Origin: Isotricha intestinalis
Taxonomy: Eukaryota > Ciliophora > Litostomatea > Vestibuliferida > Isotrichidae
NCBI GenBank assembly: GCA_023807065.1
Contig: JAJJLU010003462.1
Span: 48,650 to 112,649 of the forward strand
Direction: 5' to 3'
DNA length: 64,000 bases
Shown: positions 40,944-50,189 of the stretch, one piece after another
Numbering within the stretch: position 1 is the first letter of the stretch
Layout: the number at the start of each line of letters is the position of its first letter
The notes under the pieces: model-generated
The model's database searches: none
Told to the model about the DNA's origin: nothing
Seen by the model: the letters and a program-made list of their open reading frames with translations, nothing else
Program-made: the position numbers and the translations under genes

Positions 40944-43900
40944 ATGGATGATATAGAAAACAATATGATATCAGATGACAAACCAGAAAGTTCAAATAAC
41001 TTATTTCCTTTATATCAATTTAACATAGCAACAATTCAAGGAAAAATAGAAGCATTTACTCCAAGTCAAAAATATATATTTCTATTAACAGACCGTGCAG
41101 AAATATATCGTATAGAAATGTCGAATGAACATTCATTTAGACAAGCATATTCATTACCAAATGTAACAGAAAGATTAAAAAATATAAAATCAACTAGAAT
41201 ATGGACTGATAAAATAGGTAATTTTGCATTGATAAAAGTAGATAATACTTATTATTTATTTAATAATGAAAAAGTTCATTTATTAGAAAAAATAAGTGAG
41301 AAAAATAATCAAAGTAAAGGATATGATATTGTAGAAGCAGCATTTGATAGAAGAGCTCTTAAAGAAGAAAATTCCACAAATGAAATTTTATTAGCTGATA
41401 GAGAATATAATTTATATTCATATAAAATATCAATAAATAAAAATCAAATAATTGAGATTTTAACTGATTTAATAACATTACCTTCAACAAAGGATAAAAC
41501 TGATAGAATTTTTGGTTTAGATTTTATTGGACATAATAGACAAAATACTCCTCCTTGTTATGTTGTAATAACTACAAAGAATAAATTATATCAATTTACT
41601 GGAGAAGGAACTTTAATTGATGTATTTAAAGATAATAAAGATATGAAAAAAATTCAAAGTGAATGTACTAAATGTTTTCCTATATCAGGAAAAAATTTTC
41701 CTTATTCTAAAATGCAGTTAACTTTCAATGAAAAAAATAATCATCCTCAAAGTTTTGGGTGGATGACTGAAAGTGGTTTTTGTTATGGAAATTTTGATCA
41801 TAATAAAGAAGTTCCAGATAAATTAAAAAATTTTATTGTTTTACCTTATGTTAAAATTAAGAAAGATGGAACTAAAGATGTTGATTTAATTCCTAAAAGT
41901 TTTGTTCAAACTAAAAATCATATATTTATTTTGTATCCCGATTGTATTACAGTAATAAGCAAAATTACTTCTAATATTATTGATACTCAACCTTTAGTCA
42001 ATGAAGATTTTAAAAATATGTATTTAGATGAAAGTAAAAAATGTATTTGGGTACAAACTGATTATTCTTTATATCAAATTTCTTTAAATGATGAAAATAA
42101 AGATATTTGGCAAGATTATTTAGAAGTTGGTGAATTTAATAATGCTTTTAATTGTTGTAAAGAAAATCCTAGTTTAAATAAACAAGAACTAAAAATAAAT
42201 AGATTATGGGCTTATGATTATTTTGAAAAAGAAGATTATCTTAATGCTAGTGTTAAATATAGTGAATCAGATGAAAAATTTGAAGAAGTTTGTTTGAAAT
42301 TTTTATTAAAGAGTAAATATGAAGAATTAAAATTATATTTAGAAGCTATTTTCACTAGAGCTTTAACTACTGATCAAGAAAGAATTGAAAAAGAAAAAAT
42401 GAAAATTTATGACCCGAAAAAAATGAAAAAACCAAAAAATACTACTCAGAAATTTTTAGTAAGTACTTGGCTTGTTGAAATATATTTAAATGAAAATTAT
42501 AAGAATAATCAAAAGAAAAATCGATTAGAAAGTTTTCGTCAATTAATAAGAGAAAAAGAAGAATTTTTAGATAAAGATACTATTTATCAATTATTACAAA
42601 ATTATGGTAGAATAGAAGAATTTATTGAATTTGCAGAATTAAAACAAGATTATGAAACTGTTATTTTACATTATATTAATGAAAAAGATATTAATAAAGC
42701 TTTGCAAAAATTACAAAATTATACTATTTATTTAGGTGATGATGAAGAAGTTATGAAAAAATTAGCTGAAATATTTGTTAATTATGCTTATTTATTTATG
42801 AAACAATTACCAAAAGAATCAATTGAATTATTAACTAAAAGTTTTAAAAAAATTATTCCTCCTGAAAAAATTGTAACTGCAATAATGAATACTACAGAAA
42901 ATAAAGAAGGAGGAGGAAATTTTACAGAAATATTAAAATATTTAAGAGATTTAATAAAAGAAGATGTTCAAGATAAAAATATACATAATTTATATTTATA
43001 TTATTTATCAAGATGTAGTGATTTAGAACAAAAAAATGAATTGATAAATTATTTAAAAATTCCTTTGGTTAAAGAAACAGAATATAGAAGAATGGGAAAG
43101 AAAAAAGAAGTGAAAATTGAATTAGACTATGCTAAAAAATTATTAAAAGAAAATTATCCTGCTTTAGCATTAGTATTAGCATTAATGGGAAAATATTCTG
43201 AAGGAGTTAAAATAGCTTTAGCTAATAATTATCCTGATATTGCAATGTTTATAGCACAAAATGTAGATGATGATAAAATAAAGAAAAATTTATGGTTAGA
43301 TATTTTTTCATCTAATAAAAAAGATGATTTTAAAAATGCTTTAGATATTATGGAAAAAAGTCAAGTTTTAAAAATAGAAGATGTATTACCAAGAATAATG
43401 GATAATATTAAAATAGAAGAATTTAAAGAACAAATATCAAATTGTATTGATTTATATGAGAAAAATATAAAAAATTTAAGAGATGATATAACTCAATATA
43501 ATAAAACAGCTGAAGATATAAAAACAGATATTTATAAAGTAAAGAAAAAATCATTAGAAATTCAATATAGACAATGTAAATGTGATATTTGTCAATGTAA
43601 TATAAAAGATAATAATATATATTTATTTCCTTGTGGTCATATGTTTGATGCTAAATGTATTATTTCCTCAATATATAATTATAAAAAAAATATTATTGAT
43701 AAAAATGAAATTTCAAATCGAGTTTCTCAAATTGAACAATATAATAGAATTATAGGAGAATTTGAAGAAAAGAAAAAAAATATTAGTTCTGAAAATAAAA
43801 GTAAATCTGGAATTTTTGGAGCTTTTATTAATGTTATTGGTTCTAATAAAAATAAAAATGAAACCAGTGAAAGTAATAAATTAGATGAAGAAAAAATTGC

Positions 43901-44030
43901 TGAAACTAAAAAAAAATTATCTGATGTTTTAAGTGAAGAATGTGTTTTATGTGGTGATTATATGGTTGATAGTACACAATGTCCTTTTGTTAGAGATGAA
44001 AAAATAGAATGGGATTTAGATAACAATTAA
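40944..44030 (+). CDS. VPS18: VPS18/Pep3, HOPS-CORVET core subunit
   Basis: 1028 residues, close to the usual 970-1000. The N-terminal half is a beta-propeller: GKIEAFTPSQKYIFLLTDRA, IYRIEMSNE, TRIWTDKIGNFALIKVDN, VEAAFDRRALKEENSTNEIL and a Pep3-like FGWMTESGFCYGNF. An alpha-solenoid with clathrin-repeat character follows (WLVEIYLNENYKN, ETVILHYINEKDINKALQKL). At Cys878 a RING begins (CKCDICQCN, LFPCGHMFDAKCI) and ends CVLCGDYMVDSTQCPF. VPS18 tethers endosomes and lysosomes/vacuoles and acts with Rab5/7-type GTPases. The RING zinc ligands are intact with an inserted linker. Start ATG follows an A-rich leader. Confidence 0.95.
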   Translation: MDDIENNMISDDKPESSNNLFPLYQFNIATIQGKIEAFTPSQKYIFLLTDRAEIYRIEMSNEHSFRQAYSLPNVTERLKNIKSTRIWTDKIGNFALIKVDNTYYLFNNEKVHLLEKISEKNNQSKGYDIVEAAFDRRALKEENSTNEILLADREYNLYSYKISINKNQIIEILTDLITLPSTKDKTDRIFGLDFIGHNRQNTPPCYVVITTKNKLYQFTGEGTLIDVFKDNKDMKKIQSECTKCFPISGKNFPYSKMQLTFNEKNNHPQSFGWMTESGFCYGNFDHNKEVPDKLKNFIVLPYVKIKKDGTKDVDLIPKSFVQTKNHIFILYPDCITVISKITSNIIDTQPLVNEDFKNMYLDESKKCIWVQTDYSLYQISLNDENKDIWQDYLEVGEFNNAFNCCKENPSLNKQELKINRLWAYDYFEKEDYLNASVKYSESDEKFEEVCLKFLLKSKYEELKLYLEAIFTRALTTDQERIEKEKMKIYDPKKMKKPKNTTQKFLVSTWLVEIYLNENYKNNQKKNRLESFRQLIREKEEFLDKDTIYQLLQNYGRIEEFIEFAELKQDYETVILHYINEKDINKALQKLQNYTIYLGDDEEVMKKLAEIFVNYAYLFMKQLPKESIELLTKSFKKIIPPEKIVTAIMNTTENKEGGGNFTEILKYLRDLIKEDVQDKNIHNLYLYYLSRCSDLEQKNELINYLKIPLVKETEYRRMGKKKEVKIELDYAKKLLKENYPALALVLALMGKYSEGVKIALANNYPDIAMFIAQNVDDDKIKKNLWLDIFSSNKKDDFKNALDIMEKSQVLKIEDVLPRIMDNIKIEEFKEQISNCIDLYEKNIKNLRDDITQYNKTAEDIKTDIYKVKKKSLEIQYRQCKCDICQCNIKDNNIYLFPCGHMFDAKCIISSIYNYKKNIIDKNEISNRVSQIEQYNRIIGEFEEKKKNISSENKSKSGIFGAFINVIGSNKNKNETSESNKLDEEKIAETKKKLSDVLSEECVLCGDYMVDSTQCPFVRDEKIEWDLDNN

Positions 44031-44055
44031 TATTTAAAAAATATTAAAATTTATT

Positions 44056-44868
44056 TTATTTATTTTTTAAGATTTTTATATATTCTGATTTTATTTCACC
44101 AAATATTTTAAATGGAATTGAATTATCTGTTTTTATTATTATTCCTTCTATTGTATTATATTTTTGAGAATTAGATAAAAGGAAACATATTGATTTATAA
44201 ATCATATTATTTATATTTTCATATATTATATTTTCAGTCATTTTTACATAACCACATTTTATTCTAAATATATTTTTTTTATTTAATATTTTTATTATTG
44301 AAGAACCTTTTTCTATTTTTTTAATTATTGCTTTTAATTTATCTAAATTTTTCTTTTGGTAATATATTATATCACAAGATTTATTTATGTTATTTTTTTG
44401 AAATAAATTATATTTTGAATTAGAAATAAAAATTTGATATAAATAATTTAAATTATTAATATCACAATTATTATCTTTTAATTCATTTATTCTTTCTGTT
44501 AACTCTTCATTTGATAAAATATCCATTGAAGGAGATAAATTTACTAAATCAATTTTTTCATTATCATTTAAATTATCTTCTAATAAACATTGTTTAATTT
44601 CTAATTCTTCTGAAATTAAAGAATGCTTTAATTTAATTAATTTATTTTTTATTTTTTTTAAATTTTCTTCATCTTTTATTTCATCTTTTAATATTATATA
44701 TAAATATATTGGAGAGTGCTCATTATAATTTGGAGATGATTCTTTCTTTAAATAATTTATTACAGTTTTAATTTCATTTTTATTTATGGTTAATTTTTTC
44801 TGAGTAACTTTTAATTTTTTTTTCATTTTTGAAGTTACATTAATACTAAAATCTTGTTTTTTTCCCAT
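44056..44868 (-). CDS. Ribosomal L1-domain protein (RSL1D1/Utp30/Cic1 type)
   Basis: 270 residues, ATG start. N-terminal YLKKESSPNYNEHSPIYLYI resembles the first strand-helix unit of L1-domain proteins. The C-terminal part IFRIKCGYVKMTENIIYENI then SQKYNTIEGIIIKTDNSIPF is a close fit to the ribosomal L1 fold end (IKIGHxxMxxEHIxENI followed by IxxIxIKTSxSxPLP). The length and lack of further domains match nucleolar L1-like factors of pre-60S assembly rather than the ribosomal protein itself. The middle is low complexity. Head-to-head with the kinase gene (94 bases between starts). Confidence 0.78.
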   Translation of the reverse strand: MGKKQDFSINVTSKMKKKLKVTQKKLTINKNEIKTVINYLKKESSPNYNEHSPIYLYIILKDEIKDEENLKKIKNKLIKLKHSLISEELEIKQCLLEDNLNDNEKIDLVNLSPSMDILSNEELTERINELKDNNCDINNLNYLYQIFISNSKYNLFQKNNINKSCDIIYYQKKNLDKLKAIIKKIEKGSSIIKILNKKNIFRIKCGYVKMTENIIYENINNMIYKSICFLLSNSQKYNTIEGIIIKTDNSIPFKIFGEIKSEYIKILKNK

Positions 44869-44962
44869 TTATTAAAATAGATAATATAATAAAAATTAAA
44901 AAAAAAAATAACGGTAAAAAAATTATAATATTTACAAAATTTATTAATTGAAAAAACTAAAA

Positions 44963-46258
44963 ATGGAAGAAGAAGAAATGTCAAAGAAAAAAAAAATAAT
45001 ATTTTGGATAAATGGTAAAAATGAAGAATCAAATTTTGATTTATATATTTATCCAGAAACAACCACATTACGAAAATTAAAAGAACAACTTTTTTATGAG
45101 AAAAACTTAAATAAATCATCATTTGAAAAAATAAAGATATTTAATCACAAAGGAATGGAAATTGATGATGTAGATGTATCAGATTTGCAAAATAATCAAA
45201 TATTGTATTTAAGTTTAGATGGAAGTAAATTTAATGAATTAAATTATTATTATGAATACAAAATAATAAAAGAAATAAAAACAGGAGGTTATGCAGAAGT
45301 ATTATTAGGACAACATGTTTTAACAAAGCAATTAGTTTCAATAAAAAAAACAATATTAGAAAATTTTTCAACTGAAGAATTGTATAATATTTCAAGAGAA
45401 GCAGTTTATTTATCAACTTTAATACATAAAAATATTATTAAAATGTATTCTTCATATACTTATAATAATTGCTTATATAATGTGATGCATTATGCTGAAG
45501 GAGGTGAATTAACACAATTAATATTTAATAAAGAGAAATTAACAGAAGAAAGAATAAAATTTATTTTCAAACAAATTCATGAAGGAGTAAAATTTATTCA
45601 TAGTAAAAATGTTATTCATAGAGATTTAAAACCAAATAATATTTTATTTCTAGATAAGGAAAAAACTCATGTTGTAATTATTGATTTTGGTATTTCTGGA
45701 ATTGCAAATGGGAAAAGTAGAGAAGTTATTAAAGCTGGAACTATAAAATATATTCCTCCTGAAATTTTTTCTAAAGATCAATATCAATCTTCTAGTAAAA
45801 TTGATATTTGGGCTTTAGGTGTTATATTATATTTAATGAATTTTAAAATTTTTCCTTTTGAAGGAAATGATGATGATGTTATTGAAAAAATTCAATTTGA
45901 ACCTTTACATTTTCCTACTGGAATAAAAATTAAAAAAAGTTTAATTAAATTAATTAATGGAATGCTTGAAAAAAATCATAATAGAAGAATTGATATTTTA
46001 GATAGTTTATTTGAAAACTGGTATAATGATAATTCTAATGATTTTCAAGTTTTTAAAAAAAAAACTAAAGATGATAAAAATAAAATTTTTAAAGCTTTTA
46101 GTCCAGTTAAAAAAAGAAGTAAAATTTCTGATGATTTTTTAAAATCTCCTTATCAAATTAAACATACTGTAACTAAAAAATCAAGAAGATTTTCTTGCAA
46201 AGAAATTCAAATTCATGAAGATATTCCTCCTGTCAAATATTTGAAAACAAAAAAATGA
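44963..46258 (+). CDS. Ser/Thr protein kinase with N-terminal ubiquitin-like domain
   Basis: 431 residues from the ATG at 44963. Residues about 10-90 look ubiquitin- or doublecortin-like: KKIIFWINGKNEESNFDLYI, TTLRKLKEQLFYEKNLN, KIKIFNHKGMEIDDVDVSDL, NNQILYLSLDG. The kinase follows: KTGGYAEVLLGQH, VSIKKTIL (ATP Lys), EGGELTQLIF, VIHRDLKPNNILF, VIIDFGISG, GTIKYIPPEI (APE is PPE), DIWALGVILYLM. CAMK/SNF1-like. Ubl-kinase fusions occur in ciliates by my recollection. The stop is TGA (46256-46258), one of few TGA terminators here. Basic tail with possible phosphorylation sites. Confidence 0.88.
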   Translation: MEEEEMSKKKKIIFWINGKNEESNFDLYIYPETTTLRKLKEQLFYEKNLNKSSFEKIKIFNHKGMEIDDVDVSDLQNNQILYLSLDGSKFNELNYYYEYKIIKEIKTGGYAEVLLGQHVLTKQLVSIKKTILENFSTEELYNISREAVYLSTLIHKNIIKMYSSYTYNNCLYNVMHYAEGGELTQLIFNKEKLTEERIKFIFKQIHEGVKFIHSKNVIHRDLKPNNILFLDKEKTHVVIIDFGISGIANGKSREVIKAGTIKYIPPEIFSKDQYQSSSKIDIWALGVILYLMNFKIFPFEGNDDDVIEKIQFEPLHFPTGIKIKKSLIKLINGMLEKNHNRRIDILDSLFENWYNDNSNDFQVFKKKTKDDKNKIFKAFSPVKKRSKISDDFLKSPYQIKHTVTKKSRRFSCKEIQIHEDIPPVKYLKTKK

Positions 46259-46351
46259 AAAAAAAATTTGATTTTTTTTTATTTTAATATTATTATTTAT
46301 ATATTATTTGATTTTCGAATATTTTATTTTTATTTTGGTTAAAGGTAATTT

Positions 46352-47362
46352 TTATTTTTTATTTTTGTTTTTTTTATTTATAATTAAAGGATTTTTTCTT
46401 TCCCATTTATAAATTTTTGAAGATTGATCTCTTGTGAAAAAAATATATTTATTTAATTCTAAAATTTCAATAACTCTTGATTTATGAATATCGAAATTTT
46501 TTTGAATTAATTTTAATTGTCCTTCATAATTAAATTGGCAAATAATTCCTTTTTGACTACCAATCAATTGACCTCCACTTAAAAGTGAATTATCATTTAA
46601 TTTAATAAAATTATGAATCATATAATTTTGAATTATTATATGTTGAATTATTTGATAATTTTTAATATCAATTATACAAATCATATTTTGAAATCCTCCA
46701 ACAAATAAAATTTCATTGTTTAAAACAAATAAAGCTTCAAAAAAAATTTTATCATTATGAGAATTTAATACATGTGTTAATTTATTATTTTCATAATTTA
46801 CAAAAAATATTTTTCCACTTTTATGAGAAACATAAACAATTTCATTATTATTTGGAATTTCTTTCATATCAGAAAGAGTTAAATTAGGAATATTAAAAAG
46901 AGTAATTTTTTTATAAAAAATAAAATTATTTGAAGGCAAATTAATTTTATAAGAATTTAAAATCCCTTCTTGAGAAAGTAATATAATATTTTTATTATTT
47001 AATTCTAAAGGTTTAAAACCTTCAAAAATTCCATTAATTTTTTGTTCTATTTTATAAGAATTTTTATTTATTAAATTTACTATTTCAACAGGTCCTCTTG
47101 AGTAACATAATAAAATTCTTCCATCTGAAATTTGGTAAATTTTAGTTAATGGAAATTGAATATTTTTTAAATCAATTAAAATTTCTTGTTTTAATGTTTT
47201 TATATCAAAAATTCCTACTTGAGTTTTATAACATAATGCTATTCTATTATCCTTTAATATTATCATACTTGATATTTTTTTTGGTTTTTCAAAAGAAATT
47301 AAAGTTGGAATGTAATCATTTAAAAACACTTTTTTTTGAATTATACTTTGTTTATTATTCAT
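46352..47362 (-). CDS. WD40-like beta-propeller protein
   Basis: 336 residues, ATG start. Five to six degenerate blades can be read: SSMIILKDNRIALCYKTQVG (IFDIKT), KIYQISDGRILLCYSRGPVE, PLELNNKNIILLSQEGIL, VYVSHKSGKIFFVNYENN, ALFVLNNEILFVGGFQN then DIKNYQ, and LNDNSLLSGGQ. Blades lack the strict GH...WD dipeptides, as is common in protist propellers. No other domain. It shares a 39-base promoter region with the SWEET gene. Scaffold role only by fold. Confidence 0.72.
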   Translation of the reverse strand: MNNKQSIIQKKVFLNDYIPTLISFEKPKKISSMIILKDNRIALCYKTQVGIFDIKTLKQEILIDLKNIQFPLTKIYQISDGRILLCYSRGPVEIVNLINKNSYKIEQKINGIFEGFKPLELNNKNIILLSQEGILNSYKINLPSNNFIFYKKITLFNIPNLTLSDMKEIPNNNEIVYVSHKSGKIFFVNYENNKLTHVLNSHNDKIFFEALFVLNNEILFVGGFQNMICIIDIKNYQIIQHIIIQNYMIHNFIKLNDNSLLSGGQLIGSQKGIICQFNYEGQLKLIQKNFDIHKSRVIEILELNKYIFFTRDQSSKIYKWERKNPLIINKKNKNKK

Positions 47363-47401
47363 TTGAGTATTAAATTAAAAAAATTATTTATTCAAATAAA
47401 A
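47363..47401. promoter_or_regulatory. 39-base divergent promoter region
   Basis: All the sequence between the start codons of the propeller gene (minus) and the SWEET gene (plus). Must contain both transcription starts or overlap the coding ends. No motif seen beyond A/T runs. Confidence 0.4.
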
Positions 47402-48082
47402 ATGAAAGAATTAGAAGATATAATAAGCATAATAGCAACATTAATAGGAATTTTATTAAATATAACTCCAATCATAATATTTAGTAAAATTATGAGAAGA
47501 AAAGAAAATTATAAAATAATATCTCAATCAATATTATTTTATAATATAATATGTTCTGAATTATGGATGATATATTGGTATAGAATAAATAAGAAAATTC
47601 CAATGATTTCAGCATCAATTGATTTTTATCTTTCTTTATTTTTTATAATAATTTATTTTTACTTTTTACAAGAGAAAAAATTTCTTATATGGATTTTTTC
47701 TTGTTTCATAATATTAGATTTATCATTTCAAGTGTATTATATATCAATTTATATAATTAAAAATGATGAAATAATAGGAATCATAACAATGATATTTAAT
47801 ATAATAACTTCATATAAACCTTTTCAAAATATTTTTAAAATTATGAAAGAAGGAAATTATAAAATGATTTCTATATTTGATACTATATTAGGTTGTTTTT
47901 GTGCTTTTTTTTGGCTTATTTATGGTATTTTAATTAAAAATTTTAAAGCTATTATTCCTAATTTTATTGGTTTTATTATTTCTTTTATTCATATTTTACT
48001 TTATACTGTTTTTTATTTAAAGAGAAAAAAAAATGATGAGAAAAAAGAAAAGCTTAATTATAAAGAAATTGAAGAGGATTAA
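47402..48082 (+). CDS. SWEET-like sugar transporter (MtN3/saliva family)
   Basis: 226 residues from the ATG at 47402, seven membrane helices in a 3+1+3 layout. The first MtN3 repeat runs from ISIIATLIGILLNITPIIIF through SELWMIYWYRI. The second runs from IITSYKPFQNIFKIMKEGNY through FWLIYGILIKNFKAIIPNFI and GFIISFIHILLYTVFY, with the family's Trp-x-x-Tyr-Gly and pro-Asn positions recognisable. SWEETs are facilitative sugar carriers. The tail is short and charged. A longer start upstream would need TTG and would overlap the neighbour, so the ATG is preferred. Confidence 0.85.
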   Translation: MKELEDIISIIATLIGILLNITPIIIFSKIMRRKENYKIISQSILFYNIICSELWMIYWYRINKKIPMISASIDFYLSLFFIIIYFYFLQEKKFLIWIFSCFIILDLSFQVYYISIYIIKNDEIIGIITMIFNIITSYKPFQNIFKIMKEGNYKMISIFDTILGCFCAFFWLIYGILIKNFKAIIPNFIGFIISFIHILLYTVFYLKRKKNDEKKEKLNYKEIEED

Positions 48083-48132
48083 TATTAATTTATTTAATTA
48101 TTATTTAAATTAAAATTTAAATTTAATTAAAT

Positions 48133-50106
48133 ATGTCTTGTTCAAGTAAAAAATTACCTAAATTTATTTTGAGATTGGTTTTTCTTTTGTCTAAAAATTT
48201 TAATGAAAAAAATTTTGAAAATAAAGATATTTTAAATCAATTTATTTTAGCTTTTGACAATTTAAATATTAAATCAATTCCTCATTCACATTTAATTGAA
48301 TCTTTGAAGAGAAATTTAGTTTTAAATGAAATGAAAAAACCAAATTTATATTTATCAAAAATTGAAAAAAGAATTCCTTTCAAATCTTCAATAAACCCAA
48401 ATAATTTAAGTAAAATAGTAAATTTATCTATTTTTAATAATATGAATTCTTCAATCAATTATTTTAATAAATATGAAAAGGAAAAAAATGAAATAATTCA
48501 AAATAGAAAAAATAAAATTCAAGAAAATTCAAATATTAATAATTATAATAACAAGAACAATAATAATAAGAATAAAACTAATAATTTATATAATAATCCA
48601 AATAGTGCTCTTAATAAAAATTTTTTTGGTGGCGGTGGGAGTTATATGGATACAAAACCAGTTTATGCAAAAAAAAAAAGTAATCAATTAAATTTAGAAG
48701 AAAATGAAGAAGAAGAAAACACAATATCATATTCTTCATATACAAATGGTATATATAATATAAATAGAAAGAAAAAGAAAAGGAATACATATAATGAAGA
48801 AGAATATGAAGAAGAGAATAATAATTATTATAATAAATATCAAAATAAAAAGAAAAGAAATAACAAATACAAATCAAATAATATAGATGAAGATGAAGAA
48901 GAATTTAATGAATATGATAAAAAACTTCGTCAATGTACAGGATTTCAATCAGCAATAACAATAACAAACGCAGTGATGAAAAATAACAAAATATCAGAAA
49001 GCTATATAAAAAATCTAGAAGAATCAGAGAATATTGAAAATAAGGAAAATGAAAACACAATAATATCTCGAAAAAAATTTATACCACCTTTAAAAACAAA
49101 CTCAACGAATAAAGGATGTAATAATAATATAAAAAGAATAAATAAAACAGGAAACAATAATAATAAGGAAGATGAGAAATTAAAAGGAATAGATGAGAAT
49201 TTAATATCATTTATAGAAAGTGAAATATTAACAAAATCTCCAAATGTATCATGGGATGATATAGCAGGATTAGATTTTGCAAAGAAGACAATAAAAGAAA
49301 TAATAATTTGGCCTCTTCTACGTCCAGATCTCTTTAATGGTATTCGACGTCCTCCAAAAGGTCTTCTTTTATTCGGTCCTCCAGGAACAGGAAAGACAAT
49401 GATTGCAAAGGCAATAGCATCACAAAGTAAGAGTCAATTTTTTAATATTTCTGCTTCATCTCTTCTTTCTAAATGGATTGGAGAAAGTGAAAAATTAGTA
49501 CGTACCCTTTTTACTTTAGCTTCTTTAAATCAACCAAGTGTTATTTTTATTGATGAAATTGATTCAATATTAACATCAAGAAGTGAAAATGAAAATGAAT
49601 CTTCTCGAAGAATAAAAACTGAATTTTTAGTTCAATTAGATGGAGCTGGAACGAATATTGATGATAGAATTTTAATTATTGGAGCTACTAACAGACCACA
49701 AGAAATTGATGATGCTTTTGTTAGAAGATTAAGTAAAAGATTATATATTCCTTTACCTAATAAAGTTAGTAGGAAAATGCTTATTGAAACTGTTATTGAA
49801 AAAGAAAAAAAAATGGGAAATAAATATAATGTTAATAATGATGAAATTGATATTATTGTTAATAAAACAAAAGGATATTCTGGAAGTGATTTAATTAATG
49901 TTTGTAAAGAAGCTGCTATGATGCCTATTAGAAATATTGATGATATTTGTAATTTTCAACCTGGGGAATTAAGAGAAGTTAATTATCATGATTTTGAAGA
50001 AAGTTTAAATAATGTTAAAAAAAGTGTTAGTGAAAAAACTATTGAACAATATGTTCTTTGGAATAAGGAGTTTGGAAGTTTTCAATTTGAAGATAAGGAT
50101 GAATAA
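48133..50106 (+). CDS. FIGNL1: FIGNL1-like AAA ATPase
   Basis: 657 residues versus 674 in human. The N-terminal 330 residues are low complexity with Asn, Glu and Lys tracts. From IDENLISFIESEILTKSP the sequence follows FIGNL1 closely: VSWDDIAGLDFAKKTIKEII, Walker A GPPGTGKT at 415-422, Walker B VIFIDEIDS, ESSRRIKTEFLVQLDGAGTN, ATNRPQEIDDAFVRRLSKRL, GYSGSDLINVCKEAAMMPIR, and a Vps4/fidgetin-type C-terminal helix VSEKTIEQYVLWNKEFG. FIGNL1 acts in homologous recombination and microtubule remodelling. Codon choice is less A/T-extreme in 48900-49450 than elsewhere in the gene. Confidence 0.95.
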   Translation: MSCSSKKLPKFILRLVFLLSKNFNEKNFENKDILNQFILAFDNLNIKSIPHSHLIESLKRNLVLNEMKKPNLYLSKIEKRIPFKSSINPNNLSKIVNLSIFNNMNSSINYFNKYEKEKNEIIQNRKNKIQENSNINNYNNKNNNNKNKTNNLYNNPNSALNKNFFGGGGSYMDTKPVYAKKKSNQLNLEENEEEENTISYSSYTNGIYNINRKKKKRNTYNEEEYEEENNNYYNKYQNKKKRNNKYKSNNIDEDEEEFNEYDKKLRQCTGFQSAITITNAVMKNNKISESYIKNLEESENIENKENENTIISRKKFIPPLKTNSTNKGCNNNIKRINKTGNNNNKEDEKLKGIDENLISFIESEILTKSPNVSWDDIAGLDFAKKTIKEIIIWPLLRPDLFNGIRRPPKGLLLFGPPGTGKTMIAKAIASQSKSQFFNISASSLLSKWIGESEKLVRTLFTLASLNQPSVIFIDEIDSILTSRSENENESSRRIKTEFLVQLDGAGTNIDDRILIIGATNRPQEIDDAFVRRLSKRLYIPLPNKVSRKMLIETVIEKEKKMGNKYNVNNDEIDIIVNKTKGYSGSDLINVCKEAAMMPIRNIDDICNFQPGELREVNYHDFEESLNNVKKSVSEKTIEQYVLWNKEFGSFQFEDKDE

Positions 50107-50189
50107 GATTAAAATATTTTTTTTATTCAAATAAAATTTAACTTTTAGATTTAGAATAAATAAAAAATGAAATTTAATAATATTTTTTT

